DNA of 64,000 nt, taken from Bacteroidota bacterium (GTDB lineage Bacteria; Bacteroidota; Ignavibacteria; Ignavibacteriales; Ignavibacteriaceae). The stretch spans positions 1-64,000 of the forward strand of contig JAKAKL010000017.1 in NCBI GenBank assembly GCA_021824565.1, written 5' to 3'. The notes under the pieces are model-generated. The model was not told where the DNA came from. It saw only the letters and a list, made by a program, of their open reading frames with translations, and ran no database searches. A program made the position numbers and the translations under genes. This document shows positions 11,059-20,356 of this stretch, in pieces; the first letter of the stretch is position 1, and every line of letters begins with the position of its first letter.

Positions 11059-11700
11059 TTGGGACAAAAAACAAACCCGATTGGATTAAGAGTTGGAATT
11101 ATTAGAGGCTGGGACTCTAATTGGTATGAAAATAAAACTTATGCTGGAAAGATTAGAGAAGACGACAAATTAAGAGTTTATGTTCGCAACCGTTTAAAGA
11201 AAGCCGGTATCTCTAGAATTGTTATAGACAGAACTTCTAAGAATATTATTCTTACAATTTATACTTCAAGACCTGGCGTTGTTATTGGAAAAAGCGGTAA
11301 AGAAATTACCCAGCTTGAAGAGGAATTGAAGCAAGTAACTGACCGCGAAGTAAAAATTCAGATTTCTGAAATAAAGAGACCCGAACTGGATGCATTTTTG
11401 GTTGCTGACAATATAGCGAGTCAGCTTGTCGGCAGAGTTTCATTTAGAAGAGCTATGAAGATGGCGATAACTTCGGCAATGAGAATGGGTGCTGAGGGTA
11501 TTAGAATAATGTGTTCGGGAAGGTTAGGCGGCGCAGAAATGGCTCGCACGGAGCAGTACAAAGAAGGAAGAATTCCACTTCATACTTTGCGTGCAGATAT
11601 TGATTACGCTAATGGAAGAGCGGAAACGATTTATGGCTCCATCGGAATAAAGGTTTGGATTTGCCGTGGAGAAATTTTAGGGAAAAGAGCTACAGAATAA
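11059..11700 (+). CDS. rpsC: 30S ribosomal protein S3
   Basis: mRNA-entry-channel protein. It starts [20 protein letters not shown]; the KH-domain loop GKSGKEI follows RPGVVIG, and the C-terminal [15 protein letters not shown] and [15 protein letters not shown] blocks are present. TTG start with GGAGG upstream. 213 residues, about 20 shorter at the C-terminus than E. coli S3. Confidence 0.97.
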   Translation: MGQKTNPIGLRVGIIRGWDSNWYENKTYAGKIREDDKLRVYVRNRLKKAGISRIVIDRTSKNIILTIYTSRPGVVIGKSGKEITQLEEELKQVTDREVKIQISEIKRPELDAFLVADNIASQLVGRVSFRRAMKMAITSAMRMGAEGIRIMCSGRLGGAEMARTEQYKEGRIPLHTLRADIDYANGRAETIYGSIGIKVWICRGEILGKRATE

Positions 11701-11721
11701 TTTAGCCGGAGTTTTTTAATT

Positions 11722-12138
11722 ATGTTAATGCCGAAAAGAGTAAAATATAGAAAATCACAACGCGGAAGAAGAGCCGGAAAAGCAAAGCGCGGCAGCACAA
11801 TTGCTTTCGGTGATTTTGGATTGAAGGCTTTAGAACCACATTGGATTACAAGCCGTCAAATTGAAGCTTGCCGTGTGGCTCTTTCAAGAAAAATGAAGAG
11901 AGACGGAAAAGTTTGGATAAGAATATTTCCTGATAAACCGGTTTCAAAAAAACCTCTTGAAACAAGAATGGGAAAAGGAAAAGGCGCTCCGGAATTCTGG
12001 GTTGCAGTTATTAAGCCTGGAAGAGTTTTGTTTGAGGTTTCCGGTGTTGCCAAAGAAATTGCGCACGACGCTTTGAAAACATGCGCTTATAAATTGCCGA
12101 TAAAAACAAAAGTTGTTGCCCGGCCGGATTTTGAATAA
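11722..12138 (+). CDS. rplP: 50S ribosomal protein L16
   Basis: Central-protuberance protein that contacts A-site tRNA. The 138 residues start [17 protein letters not shown], with the family blocks [40 protein letters not shown] and [16 protein letters not shown]. The first ATG is preferred because it restores the usual MLMPKR start. Confidence 0.97.
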   Translation: MLMPKRVKYRKSQRGRRAGKAKRGSTIAFGDFGLKALEPHWITSRQIEACRVALSRKMKRDGKVWIRIFPDKPVSKKPLETRMGKGKGAPEFWVAVIKPGRVLFEVSGVAKEIAHDALKTCAYKLPIKTKVVARPDFE

Positions 12139-12154
12139 TTCTTAAGGTTTGAAA

Positions 12155-12391
12155 ATGAAGATTCATGAAATACGCGAAATGAAAGATGATGAGTTAATTA
12201 AGCAAATTGTATTGCAGAAAAAAGAATTGGTAGATTTGCGTTTTGCACACCAGCTGAAGCAATTAACTAACACTGCGAAGTTGAATGTTATAAAGAAAGA
12301 CTTGGCAAAGTTGAAAACAGTTATTAGAGAAAGAGAACTTGCAAAAATTGCTTCGGCAAAGATAGAAAATAAAGAAGGAGTTAAAGCTTAG
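12155..12391 (+). CDS. rpmC: 50S ribosomal protein L29
   Basis: Small helical tunnel-rim protein next to L23. The ATG at 12155 gives [18 protein letters not shown], the normal L29 start, with TAAGG 7 bases upstream; an in-frame TTG two codons earlier is less likely. 78 residues, longer than the usual ~63 because of a charged C-terminal tail ([16 protein letters not shown]). Confidence 0.93.
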   Translation: MKIHEIREMKDDELIKQIVLQKKELVDLRFAHQLKQLTNTAKLNVIKKDLAKLKTVIRERELAKIASAKIENKEGVKA

Positions 12392-12393
12392 AT

Positions 12394-12648
12394 ATGGAAC
12401 GAGCGCTTAGAAAAACAAGAGTTGGTGTTGTAGTTAGCAACAAGATGCAGAAAACTATTACCGTTGCAATTGAAAGAAGAGTTCCACATCCTATATATAA
12501 AAAGTATTTTAAGAAGACGACGAAACTAATGGCTCATGATGAAAAAAATGAATGCGGATTAGGAGATAAAGTAAAAATTATGGAAACTCGTCCTTTAAGC
12601 TTAAAGAAAAGATGGCGCTTAGTAGAAATTGTAGAAAAAGCCAAGTAG
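12394..12648 (+). CDS. rpsQ: 30S ribosomal protein S17
   Basis: Primary 16S rRNA-binding OB-fold protein. The 84 residues include [39 protein letters not shown] and [17 protein letters not shown], as expected for S17. It starts 2 bases after the rpmC stop. Confidence 0.96.
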   Translation: MERALRKTRVGVVVSNKMQKTITVAIERRVPHPIYKKYFKKTTKLMAHDEKNECGLGDKVKIMETRPLSLKKRWRLVEIVEKAK

Positions 12649-12669
12649 TAAATCAAGGAGTAGTTATTA

Positions 12670-13038
12670 ATGATTCAAGAAGAAACGAATTTAGTTGTAG
12701 CAGATAATTCCGGTGCTAAAAAAGTTAGATGTATCCGTGTACTTGGCGGAAGCGGCAGACAATATGCAAGCGTAGGTGACTTAATAGTTGTTTCGGTAAA
12801 AACTGCGATTCCAAATGGAACCGTAAAAAAAGGCGAAGTTTCGAGAGCTGTAATTGTAAGAACAAAAAAAGAAGTTAGAAGGAAAGACGGCTCTTATATC
12901 AGGTTTGATGAAAATGCCGCCGTTTTAATAAATGCTCAAAATGAACCTAAAGGAACGCGTATTTTTGGTCCGGTTGCAAGAGAGCTGAGAGAAAAGCAGT
13001 TTATGAAAATAGTTTCATTAGCACCAGAAGTTTTATAG
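12670..13038 (+). CDS. rplN: 50S ribosomal protein L14
   Basis: Intersubunit-face protein of the large subunit. The 122 residues show [37 protein letters not shown] and the C-terminal [20 protein letters not shown]. First gene of the spc segment, 21 bases after rpsQ with an AAGGAG site. Confidence 0.97.
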   Translation: MIQEETNLVVADNSGAKKVRCIRVLGGSGRQYASVGDLIVVSVKTAIPNGTVKKGEVSRAVIVRTKKEVRRKDGSYIRFDENAAVLINAQNEPKGTRIFGPVARELREKQFMKIVSLAPEVL

Positions 13039-13053
13039 GAATTTAAGGAAAAA

Positions 13054-13377
13054 ATGAAAATTCGAAAAAACGATAATGTTGTTGTAATTGCCGGGAATGA
13101 TAGAGGAAAAACAGGAAAAGTTCTTAAAGTTTTTCGGAAAGATTCCAAAGTAATTGTGGAAGGAATTAATGTCCGTAAGAGACATACAAAGCCAAACCAG
13201 AAGAATCCGCAAGGCGGAATTCTGGAAAAAGAAATGCCTGTTCATATTTCAAATATTTTGCTGGTTGATCCAAAGACTAACGCCGGTACAAGGCTTGGTT
13301 CACAGATTATTCTGGACGATAAAACCGGCAAGAAAAAACATACGCGTATTAGCAGAACAAGCGGCGAAATGATTTAA
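13054..13377 (+). CDS. rplX: 50S ribosomal protein L24
   Basis: KOW-domain assembly initiator at the tunnel exit. The 107 residues begin [21 protein letters not shown] and include the KOW motif, then [21 protein letters not shown] and [10 protein letters not shown]. An AAGGA site precedes the ATG. Confidence 0.96.
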   Translation: MKIRKNDNVVVIAGNDRGKTGKVLKVFRKDSKVIVEGINVRKRHTKPNQKNPQGGILEKEMPVHISNILLVDPKTNAGTRLGSQIILDDKTGKKKHTRISRTSGEMI

Positions 13378-13413
13378 CAATAAAGATCTTTTACTTAAGG
13401 TTTAATTAATAAA

Positions 13414-14073
13414 ATGGCAGAAAAGAAAACTAAAACTGAATCTACAACTGAAAAGCCAAGCAAGCCTTCCAAAAAGGCTGCGGCAAAAGAATCGACTGAA
13501 AAGACGGTTAGGATAAAAACGCGTCTTGCAGAAATTTATAAAAGTGAAATCGTTCCAGAGCTGAAGAAAAAATTTAATTACAAAAGCATCATGCAGGTTC
13601 CAAAGCTGCACAAGATCGTTGTAAATATGGGCGTTGGCGCTGCGGTTGCAGATCAAAAAATTTTGGAGGAAGCGGTAAAAGAATTAGAAACTATTACCGG
13701 TCAAAAAGCTAGCATAAGAAAAGCTAAAAAGTCTATTTCAAACTTTAAGCTTCGCGAAGGTGTGAATATCGGAGCAATGGTAACTTTGCGAAATGAAAAA
13801 ATGTATGAATTCATGGACCGCTTGATAAATATAGCTCTTCCGCGAGTTCGCGATTTCAGAGGATTGTCTGATAAGTCTTTTGACGGCAGAGGAAATTATA
13901 CTCTCGGCGTTAGAGAACAAATCATTTTCCCTGAAATTAATGTTGATAAGATTACAAAAGTTTTAGGAATGGATGTAACCTTTGTTACCACAGCTAATAC
14001 CGATAATGAAGCGTACGAACTGCTTCAATCTTTCGGATTTCCATTTAGAAAAAAAGAAATTAAAACAGCATAG
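13414..14073 (+). CDS. rplE: 50S ribosomal protein L5 with basic N-terminal extension
   Basis: 5S rRNA-binding protein. The core starts near residue 35 ([20 protein letters not shown]) and contains [35 protein letters not shown] and [11 protein letters not shown]. At 219 residues it is about 40 longer than E. coli L5, because a Lys/Thr/Ser/Ala-rich extension precedes the core. The ATG at 13414 is the plausible start; no internal ATG lies at the core boundary, so the extension is probably translated. Confidence 0.96.
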   Translation: MAEKKTKTESTTEKPSKPSKKAAAKESTEKTVRIKTRLAEIYKSEIVPELKKKFNYKSIMQVPKLHKIVVNMGVGAAVADQKILEEAVKELETITGQKASIRKAKKSISNFKLREGVNIGAMVTLRNEKMYEFMDRLINIALPRVRDFRGLSDKSFDGRGNYTLGVREQIIFPEINVDKITKVLGMDVTFVTTANTDNEAYELLQSFGFPFRKKEIKTA

Positions 14074-14085
14074 GCAGGAAAATTA

Positions 14086-14355
14086 ATGGCTCGTAAAAGT
14101 CTAATTGCAAGAGAAGAGAAAAGAGAAAAGCTTGTAGAGAAGTATGCAAAGCTTAGAAAAGAATTAAAAGAAAAAGGAGATTACGAAGGTCTTCAAAAAC
14201 TTCCGAAAAATTCGTCAAAAGTAAGACTTCATAATCGCTGCATGTTTACAGGCAGAGCTCGTTCTTACTACAGAAAGTTCGGAGTATCCCGCTTGGTTCT
14301 TCGTGAGATGGCGCTTAAAGGCGAGATTCCTGGATTAAAAAAGTCAAGTTGGTAG
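14086..14355 (+). CDS. rpsN: 30S ribosomal protein S14 (zinc-free type)
   Basis: Small-subunit head protein. The 89 residues end with [20 protein letters not shown] and [16 protein letters not shown]. The zinc-ribbon Cys pairs of the C+ type are absent, so this is the zinc-independent form. No second rpsN is in the window. Confidence 0.95.
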   Translation: MARKSLIAREEKREKLVEKYAKLRKELKEKGDYEGLQKLPKNSSKVRLHNRCMFTGRARSYYRKFGVSRLVLREMALKGEIPGLKKSSW

Positions 14356-14367
14356 AAGGAGAAGTTT

Positions 14368-14763
14368 ATGCCGGTTACAGATCCGATTTCAGATTTTTTA
14401 ACGCGTATTAGAAACGCTTCTAAAGCTAAGAAGATTAGAGTAGATATTCCTGCTTCTAGCTTAAAGAGAAGCCTTGCAGAGATTCTTAAGCAGCAAAAGT
14501 TTATTGCTGATTATGCAGTTGTTGAAGATAATAAACAAAATATTCTTAGATTGCAGTTAAAGTATAAAGACGGTGCGCCTGCAATTAACGGACTAAAAAG
14601 AATTAGTACGCCCGGCTTAAGAGTTTATAAATCTTCTGATGAATTGCCTCGCGTGCTTAACGGATTAGGAGTAGCTGTAATATCTACTCCAAAAGGTCTC
14701 TTGACAGATAAAGAAGCACGAAAACAAGCAGTCGGCGGCGAAGTAGTTTGTTACATTTGGTAA
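14368..14763 (+). CDS. rpsH: 30S ribosomal protein S8
   Basis: Binds the central domain of 16S rRNA; in E. coli it also represses spc translation. The 131 residues start [20 protein letters not shown] and end with [20 protein letters not shown] and GGEVVCYIW, both diagnostic for S8. Confidence 0.96.
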   Translation: MPVTDPISDFLTRIRNASKAKKIRVDIPASSLKRSLAEILKQQKFIADYAVVEDNKQNILRLQLKYKDGAPAINGLKRISTPGLRVYKSSDELPRVLNGLGVAVISTPKGLLTDKEARKQAVGGEVVCYIW

Positions 14764-14785
14764 ATCAATTTATTGGAGTTTTAAA

Positions 14786-15325
14786 TTGTCACGTATTGGT
14801 AAAAAACCTGTTTTAGTTCCTAAAGGTGTTAATGTCAGCCTAAGCGGTAACGCTTTAAAGGTGAAAGGACCAAAAGGCGAACTTGTAAATGAATTTCATC
14901 AAGATATGAAAATTGAAGTTAAGAATGATGAAATTGTTGTGACGCGCCCAAATGATCTGAAAGAAAATAAAGCGCTTCACGGCTTGACAAGAGCTTTAAT
15001 CCAGAACATGGTTGACGGCGTAACAAAAGCTTATGAGAAAACCTTAGACATTGTTGGTGTCGGATACAGAGCCGAGCTTAAAGGAAAAAATCTTTTAATA
15101 AATATCGGTTTTTCGCATCCGATATATTTTATGCCGCCGGATGGAATTACTCTTCAAACTCCTACGTCGACACAAATTGTAATTTCAGGAATCGATAAAC
15201 AGCTTGTAGGAATGGTAGCGGCAAAAATTCGCTCAATTAGAAAACCAGAACCGTACAAAGGTAAAGGTATTAAGTACACCAACGAATATATTCAAAGAAA
15301 AGCCGGTAAAACCGCAGGTAAATAA
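14786..15325 (+). CDS. rplF: 50S ribosomal protein L6
   Basis: Large-subunit protein near the factor-binding centre. The 179 residues start MSRIGKKPVLVPKGV and have GVGYRAELKGKNLLINIGFSHP and the C-terminal IRSIRKPEPYKGKGIKYTNE signature. TTG start with TTGGAG upstream. Confidence 0.96.
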   Translation: MSRIGKKPVLVPKGVNVSLSGNALKVKGPKGELVNEFHQDMKIEVKNDEIVVTRPNDLKENKALHGLTRALIQNMVDGVTKAYEKTLDIVGVGYRAELKGKNLLINIGFSHPIYFMPPDGITLQTPTSTQIVISGIDKQLVGMVAAKIRSIRKPEPYKGKGIKYTNEYIQRKAGKTAGK

Positions 15326-15348
15326 TTTTTAGTGGAGAATAGATAAAG

Positions 15349-15714
15349 ATGATTAGTAGAAATGAAAATTCAAGACTTCGTTCAAAAACAAAAATTAGGA
15401 AAACTATTTCCGGTACTGCCGAGAGACCGCGCTTGACAGTTTACAGAAGCTTGAATCATGTTTATGCTCAGTTGATTGATGACGCAACTGGAAGCACGAT
15501 AGTTTCGGCATCTTCACTATCTAAAGAATTGGAAGAAGAAATCAAAAATGCTAAAGGTAAAATTTCAAAGAGCAAAATAGTAGGAATACTTGTTGCGAAA
15601 AAAGCTCTGGAGAAAAAAATTACCTCTGTTGTTTTTGACAGAAACGGCTACCGTTATCATGGAAGAATTCAAGCAATAGCAGACGGAGCTCGCGAAGGAG
15701 GCTTAAAATTCTAA
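15349..15714 (+). CDS. rplR: 50S ribosomal protein L18
   Basis: 5S rRNA-binding protein. The 121 residues show RPRLTVYRSLNHVYAQLIDD and the C-terminal FDRNGYRYHGRIQAIADGAR. The gene ends 16 bases before a tRNA gene that interrupts the usual rplR-rpsE junction. Confidence 0.96.
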   Translation: MISRNENSRLRSKTKIRKTISGTAERPRLTVYRSLNHVYAQLIDDATGSTIVSASSLSKELEEEIKNAKGKISKSKIVGILVAKKALEKKITSVVFDRNGYRYHGRIQAIADGAREGGLKF

Positions 15715-15730
15715 TGAATTTTATTAAGCT

Positions 15731-15801
15731 TGCCGGGTCGTCTAATGGTAGGACTACGCCCTTTGGAGGCGTCTGCAGAGGTTCGAATCCTCTCCCGGCA
15801 G
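15731..15801 (+). tRNA. tRNA-Gln (anticodon UUG)
   Basis: The 71-base sequence folds as a full cloverleaf. The acceptor stem is TGCCGGG/CCCGGCA with discriminator G. The D arm is GTCT/GGAC with loop AATGGTA, and the anticodon stem is ACGCC/GGCGT. Anticodon loop CTTTGGA places TTG at 34-36, which reads CAA. The T arm is AGAGG-TTCGAAT-CCTCT. CCA is not encoded (CA then G follow the discriminator). It lies on the same strand between rplR and rpsE with no promoter of its own evident, so it is probably cut from the ribosomal protein transcript. Confidence 0.95.
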
Positions 15802-15871
15802 CAGTGAAATTTTGTAATTTAATTTAGTCGAAAAATTTTTGACAATAAAAAAAATATAAAGAGAGTAGTTC

Positions 15872-16393
15872 TTGGAAAAGCAAACAAAAAATGTAAAGTC
15901 AAGCGAAGCAGAAGGACTCAAAGAAAGAGTTGTTCATATAAATAGAGTAGCAAAAGTTGTTAAAGGCGGAAGAAGATTCAGCTTTAACGCAATAGTAGTT
16001 GTCGGCGATGGTCAAGGCACAGTTGGCATTGGTCTTGGCAAGGCAAACGAAGTAAGCGATGCTATTTCTAAAGGCATAGATGACGCAAAAAAGAATCTTG
16101 TCCATGTTCCCGTGATTAAAGGAACTATTGCTCACGAAATAATTGGCAGATACGGCGCCGGAAGAGTTCTGCTAAAGCCGGCTTCTCCAGGTACAGGATT
16201 AATAGCCGGAGGCGGAGTTCGTGCAGTGCTTGAATCTGCTGGTGTGCAGGATATTCTTACTAAATCTCTTGGCTCAAGCAATCCGCACAATCAGGTTAAA
16301 GCTACTCTTAACGGATTACAAAATTTAATTGATGCAAAAAGAATGGCTTCAAAAAGAAGCATGACAATTAAAGAATTATTTGGTTCTAATTGA
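15872..16393 (+). CDS. rpsE: 30S ribosomal protein S5
   Basis: Small-subunit protein of the mRNA entry and accuracy centre. The core contains [37 protein letters not shown] and [20 protein letters not shown]. 173 residues from a TTG start at 15872, with a GAGAG purine stretch upstream; the ATG at 15891 is out of frame. It follows tRNA-Gln by 70 bases. Confidence 0.95.
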   Translation: MEKQTKNVKSSEAEGLKERVVHINRVAKVVKGGRRFSFNAIVVVGDGQGTVGIGLGKANEVSDAISKGIDDAKKNLVHVPVIKGTIAHEIIGRYGAGRVLLKPASPGTGLIAGGGVRAVLESAGVQDILTKSLGSSNPHNQVKATLNGLQNLIDAKRMASKRSMTIKELFGSN

Positions 16394-16400
16394 GGTTATC

Positions 16401-16586
16401 ATGAGCAAAATAAAAGTTACACAAATTAGAAGCATTATTGATAGACCTAAAGATCAGAAGCTCACTATTAAAGCTTTGGGCTTGGGCAGACCCAACTGGG
16501 AAAAAATTCATAATGATACTCCTCAAATTAGAGGGATGATTAAAAAAGTTACTCATCTTGTTATTGTTGAAGAATTAAAGGACTAA
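16401..16586 (+). CDS. rpmD: 50S ribosomal protein L30
   Basis: Small large-subunit protein. From the ATG at 16401, 61 residues: MSKIKVTQIRSIIDRPKDQK, then IKALGLGRPN and IRGMIKKVTHLVIVEE, typical of L30. The frame is open seven codons further upstream, overlapping rpsE, but the ATG with GAGG just before it gives the family start. Confidence 0.94.
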   Translation: MSKIKVTQIRSIIDRPKDQKLTIKALGLGRPNWEKIHNDTPQIRGMIKKVTHLVIVEELKD

Positions 16587-16598
16587 AGGTTTTGTAAG

Positions 16599-17051
16599 AT
16601 GGATGTTTTAAGTAATCTAAAATACGCGCAAGGTTCGAGAAAGAAAAGAAAAAGAGTCGGCAGAGGCGAAGGTTCTGGTCATGGCGGAACTGCTACTAGA
16701 GGTATGAACGGTCAAATGTCTCGCTCTGGTGCTAAGAAGAAGGCTTGGTTTGAAGGAGGTCAAATGCCTCTTCAAAGAAGAATTCCTAAATTTGGATTTA
16801 CAAGTCCATTCAAAGTGTATTACCAGGTAGTAAATCTTGACTCGCTTCAAAAAGTGGCTGACGCCAAGAAGATTAGTGAATTTAATTTAAACACTTTGAA
16901 GCAGCATGGATTAATTTCTACTTTGCAAAGCCCGGTTAAAATTCTTGGTAATGGCGAGGTGAAATCAAAATTGAAAATTCAGGCAAACGCCTTCAGCAAA
17001 TCTGCTACCGAAAAAATTCAAGCTGCTGGCGGAACTATTGAAACGATTTAA
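16599..17051 (+). CDS. rplO: 50S ribosomal protein L15
   Basis: Late-assembly large-subunit protein. The 150 residues include the glycine-rich basic N-terminus (RKKRKRVGRGEGSGHGGTAT), MSRSGAKKKAWFEGGQMPLQ and RRIPKFGF. It is directly followed by secY, as in nearly all spc operons. Confidence 0.96.
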   Translation: MDVLSNLKYAQGSRKKRKRVGRGEGSGHGGTATRGMNGQMSRSGAKKKAWFEGGQMPLQRRIPKFGFTSPFKVYYQVVNLDSLQKVADAKKISEFNLNTLKQHGLISTLQSPVKILGNGEVKSKLKIQANAFSKSATEKIQAAGGTIETI

Positions 17052-17062
17052 TACTGACTTAA

Positions 17063-18397
17063 ATGGCTAAATTTACCGACACCTTCAGAAATATTTTTAA
17101 GATTCACGAGCTTCGTCAAAGAATTCTTTATACCATGGCGCTGCTTGTAATCGTAAGGCTTGGCGCCCATATTACGCTGCCAGGCATTGATACCGCGATA
17201 TTATCAGAAAGCACCAAGAATGCTTCGACGGATAACTTATTTGGGTTGTACGATTTGTTTGTCGGCGGTGCATTTCAAAATGCCGCTATCTTTGCACTCG
17301 GTATAATGCCATATATTTCGTCTTCAATTATAATTCAACTTCTCGGCGCAGTAGTTCCTTATTTTCAGAAACTGCAGCAGGAAGGTGAAGATGGGAGAAA
17401 GAAAATTACGCAGCTTACAAGGTATGGTACAGTTTTAATTGCTGGGTTGCAGGCGTGGGGCGTTACTATAAAATTATTAAATCAAAATTATCAAGGAATT
17501 CCTATTGTACCTATTGGAGTTCAAGGATTTGGTTGGACATTTTCTACCGTAATGATTTTAACTGCGGGCACAATATTTATGATGTGGCTTGGCGAGCAGA
17601 TTACTGATAAAGGAATAGGCAACGGTATATCGCTTATAATTTTTATCGGTATCATTGACAGATTCCCCTTTGCAGTATTAGACGAATATCGCTTAATCAG
17701 CGAAGGCACGAGAAGTTTAATCGTAGAAATAATAATTCTTACTTTAATGGTACTAATAATTGCCGGAGTTGTTTTGGTAACTCAAGGTACGAGAAGAATT
17801 CCGGTTCAATATGCAAAGCGCGTAGTTGGGCGAAAGGTTTACGGCGGTGTTACGCAATATATCCCGCTTCGAGTAAATACTGCTGGAGTTATGCCTATAA
17901 TATTTGCACAGTCACTGATGTTTATTCCAAACACGGTGCTGTCATTTTTCCCGAATGATGAGTTCATGCAAAACATTTCAAAATATTTTATTTATACGTC
18001 GCCGGTATATTCTGTCTTATATGCAATATTGATTATCTTCTTCACTTATTTTTATACGGCGATAGCTTTTAATCCGAAAGATGTAGCCGACAATATGAAG
18101 AAGCAAGGCGGGTTTATTCCAGGAATTAGACCCGGAAAACAAACATCGGAATTCATTGATAATATTTTAACAAAGATCACTTTACCGGGATCATTTTTCC
18201 TGGCTATTGTTGCAATACTGCCTGCATTTGTTTCTACCTGGGGCGTATCAGGACGCTTTGCTCAGTTCTTTGGTGGTACAAGCTTGCTTATTGTTGTTGG
18301 TGTTGCTCTTGATACTTTGCAGCAAATTGAATCTCATTTATTGATGAGACATTATGATGGTTTTATGAAGACCGGTAAAATGAAAGCAAGAAGATAA
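17063..18397 (+). CDS. secY: Preprotein translocase subunit SecY
   Basis: Channel subunit of the Sec translocon in the inner membrane. The 444 residues form about ten hydrophobic segments. Family marks are GIMPYISSSIIIQLLG, the cytoplasmic loop QGTRRIPVQYAKRVVGRKVY, GGVTQYIPLRVNTAGVMPII and FNPKDVADNMKKQGGFIPGI. Full length. The gene starts 11 bases after rplO. Confidence 0.97.
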   Translation: MAKFTDTFRNIFKIHELRQRILYTMALLVIVRLGAHITLPGIDTAILSESTKNASTDNLFGLYDLFVGGAFQNAAIFALGIMPYISSSIIIQLLGAVVPYFQKLQQEGEDGRKKITQLTRYGTVLIAGLQAWGVTIKLLNQNYQGIPIVPIGVQGFGWTFSTVMILTAGTIFMMWLGEQITDKGIGNGISLIIFIGIIDRFPFAVLDEYRLISEGTRSLIVEIIILTLMVLIIAGVVLVTQGTRRIPVQYAKRVVGRKVYGGVTQYIPLRVNTAGVMPIIFAQSLMFIPNTVLSFFPNDEFMQNISKYFIYTSPVYSVLYAILIIFFTYFYTAIAFNPKDVADNMKKQGGFIPGIRPGKQTSEFIDNILTKITLPGSFFLAIVAILPAFVSTWGVSGRFAQFFGGTSLLIVVGVALDTLQQIESHLLMRHYDGFMKTGKMKARR

Positions 18398-18406
18398 AGT
18401 AATTTT

Positions 18407-19171
18407 GTGATTCACATAAAAACCAAAAAAGAAATTGATCTGATTCGTGAAAGTTGCAAAATTGTTGCAGAGACTTTAGTTCTGTTAAAAAATAATGTAA
18501 GATCTGGCATAACTACAAGAGAACTTGATCAGATAGCTGAAGATTATATCCTGAGTAATAATGCAATACCGGCTTTTAAAGGTTATTCACAGGGTGGAAA
18601 TGCTATAGATTATCCTGGTTCGATCTGTACATCAATCGACGAGCAGGTTGTTCACGGGATTCCCGGCGGCAGAGTTCTTAAAGAAGGTGAAATAATTTCT
18701 TTGGATGTTGGCGTTAAGAAGAATGGATATTATGGTGACGCTGCTCTTTCTGTTGCTGTAGGAAAAATTTCAGACGAAAAGAAAAAATTGATGGAAGTAA
18801 CTGAAAGATCGTTATACATTGGAATTGATCAGGCAATTGAGAATAACAGAGTTCATGATATTTCTGCTGCAGTTCAAGAATACGTTGAATCAAATGGTTT
18901 TTCTGTTGTGAGAGATTTATGCGGACACGGAGTTGGTAAATATTTGCATGAAGATCCGTCGGTTCCGAACTATGGACAGGCGGGAACGGGCCCGAAATTA
19001 AAAAATGGTATGACGATAGCCATCGAGCCAATGGTAAACATGGGCAGGTATGAAGTTAGAACCTTGTTTGACGGCTGGACGGTAGTTGCCGCAGATGGTT
19101 TGCCTTCGGCGCATTTTGAGCATAGCATTGTTATTTCAAACGGTCATCCAGAAATATTGACGGTGTGCTAA
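18407..19171 (+). CDS. map: Methionine aminopeptidase, type I
   Basis: Removes the N-terminal Met from nascent proteins with a two-metal centre. Metal ligands are visible in order: Asp in [16 protein letters not shown] (two), His in [18 protein letters not shown], Glu in AIEPMVN and Glu in FEHSIVI. 254 residues, type I without an N-terminal zinc finger. GTG start 9 bases after secY. adk, often found between secY and map, is absent. The stop codon overlaps the infA start. Confidence 0.95.
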   Translation: MIHIKTKKEIDLIRESCKIVAETLVLLKNNVRSGITTRELDQIAEDYILSNNAIPAFKGYSQGGNAIDYPGSICTSIDEQVVHGIPGGRVLKEGEIISLDVGVKKNGYYGDAALSVAVGKISDEKKKLMEVTERSLYIGIDQAIENNRVHDISAAVQEYVESNGFSVVRDLCGHGVGKYLHEDPSVPNYGQAGTGPKLKNGMTIAIEPMVNMGRYEVRTLFDGWTVVAADGLPSAHFEHSIVISNGHPEILTVC

Positions 19172-19389
19172 TGTCTAAACAGGGACCAATAAAAGTAGAC
19201 GGTGTAGTTTCTGAAACGTTGCCAAATGCGCATTTCAAAGTTAAGCTGGATAATGGACATGAGATACTTGCTCATATATCCGGGAAAATGAGAATGCATT
19301 TTATAAAAATATTAGTCGGAGATAAGGTATCAATTGAATTATCTCCTTACGATTTAACTAAAGGTAGGATTACCTACCGTTATAAGTAG
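19171..19389 (+). CDS. infA: Translation initiation factor IF-1
   Basis: OB-fold initiation factor that binds the A site of the 30S subunit. 72 residues from the ATG at 19171: [20 protein letters not shown], then [20 protein letters not shown] and [15 protein letters not shown]. The start overlaps the map stop as TAATG, implying coupled translation; an in-frame GTG two codons earlier is less likely. Confidence 0.96.
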   Translation: MSKQGPIKVDGVVSETLPNAHFKVKLDNGHEILAHISGKMRMHFIKILVGDKVSIELSPYDLTKGRITYRYK

Positions 19390-19400
19390 CGGAGTGTTTA

Positions 19401-19514
19401 ATGAAAGTTCGATCATCGGTTAAAAAAATTTGTGATAATTGTAAAATTATAAAACGCAAAGGCGTTGTTAAAGTGATTTGCAAAAATCCAAAGCATAAAC
19501 AACGTCAAGGTTAA
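19401..19514 (+). CDS. rpmJ: 50S ribosomal protein L36
   Basis: Small zinc-ribbon protein of the large subunit. The 37-codon frame begins [19 protein letters not shown] and ends [13 protein letters not shown]. The C-x2-C, C and H zinc ligands are all present (C+ type). It lies between infA and rpsM, its normal place, with a GGAG site upstream. Confidence 0.95.
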   Translation: MKVRSSVKKICDNCKIIKRKGVVKVICKNPKHKQRQG

Positions 19515-19539
19515 TAATTTAAATTTAAGGAGATTATAA

Positions 19540-19923
19540 TTGGCTCGTATAGCTGGTGTAGATTTACCAAAAAATAAAAAAGTTTTGTTTGGTCTTCAAT
19601 ATATTTTTGGCGTAGGACCAAAAGTATCATCAACCATTCTCGGCAAAGCAAAAGTTGATCCGGATAAAAAAGTTGCAGATTTGACTGACGAAGAAGTAGC
19701 TGAGATCAGAGCGATATTAACCGCCGAATATAAAGTAGAAGGCGCGCTTCGTTCTGAAGTCCAGCAAAACATAAAAAGATTAATGGATATTGGTTCTTAT
19801 CGCGGAAGCAGACACAGAAGAAGCTTGCCTGCAAGAGGTCAAAGGACGCGGACTAATTCGCGAACAAGAAAAGGCAAGCGTAAAACTGTTGCCGGTAAGA
19901 AGAAAGCTCCTACTAAGAAATAA
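19540..19923 (+). CDS. rpsM: 30S ribosomal protein S13
   Basis: Head protein contacting P-site tRNA and L5. The 127 residues start [20 protein letters not shown] and include [39 protein letters not shown] and a basic tail. TTG start with AAGGAG upstream. It begins the alpha segment. Confidence 0.96.
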   Translation: MARIAGVDLPKNKKVLFGLQYIFGVGPKVSSTILGKAKVDPDKKVADLTDEEVAEIRAILTAEYKVEGALRSEVQQNIKRLMDIGSYRGSRHRRSLPARGQRTRTNSRTRKGKRKTVAGKKKAPTKK

Positions 19924-19949
19924 TAAAAGATAACCTGGAGGTTTAAGAC

Positions 19950-20336
19950 TTGGCTAAAGTTGTAAAGAAAACAAAAAAGAAAACGCATGTTGATGCTAAT
20001 GGAGTTGCTCATGTTAAGGCAACTTTTAATAATGTTATTGTAACGATAACTGATATTTACGGAAATACCATAGCATGGTCATCGGCAGGAAAAAACGGAT
20101 TTAAAGGTTCGCGTAAGAATACTCCTTTTGCTGCGCAAGTTTCAGCAGAAGCTGCCGCAAAGGAAGCGTATGATTTAGGATTAAGAAGAGTTGACGTATT
20201 CGTAAAAGGACCAGGCTCCGGCAGAGAAGCTGCCATCCGCGCTTTGAATACAGCAGGATTGGATGTCAGTTCTATTAAAGACGTAACGCCTATTCCGCAC
20301 AACGGCTGCCGTCCACCTAAGAAAAGAAGAGTTTAA
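19950..20336 (+). CDS. rpsK: 30S ribosomal protein S11
   Basis: Platform protein near the E site. The 128 residues contain [40 protein letters not shown] and the C-terminal [20 protein letters not shown] start with TGGAGG upstream. Confidence 0.97.
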   Translation: MAKVVKKTKKKTHVDANGVAHVKATFNNVIVTITDIYGNTIAWSSAGKNGFKGSRKNTPFAAQVSAEAAAKEAYDLGLRRVDVFVKGPGSGREAAIRALNTAGLDVSSIKDVTPIPHNGCRPPKKRRV

Positions 20337-20356
20337 ATTTATTGGAGACTTATTAA

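Noticed and set aside
15839..15844. TTGACA before rpsE as a separate promoter
   Set aside because: No acceptable -10 hexamer lies 16-18 bases downstream; the TATAAA at 15854 is only 9 bases away.
16380..16400. Upstream start for rpmD adding seven codons
   Set aside because: It would overlap rpsE and add residues absent from L30; the ATG at 16401 has a better site and the family start.
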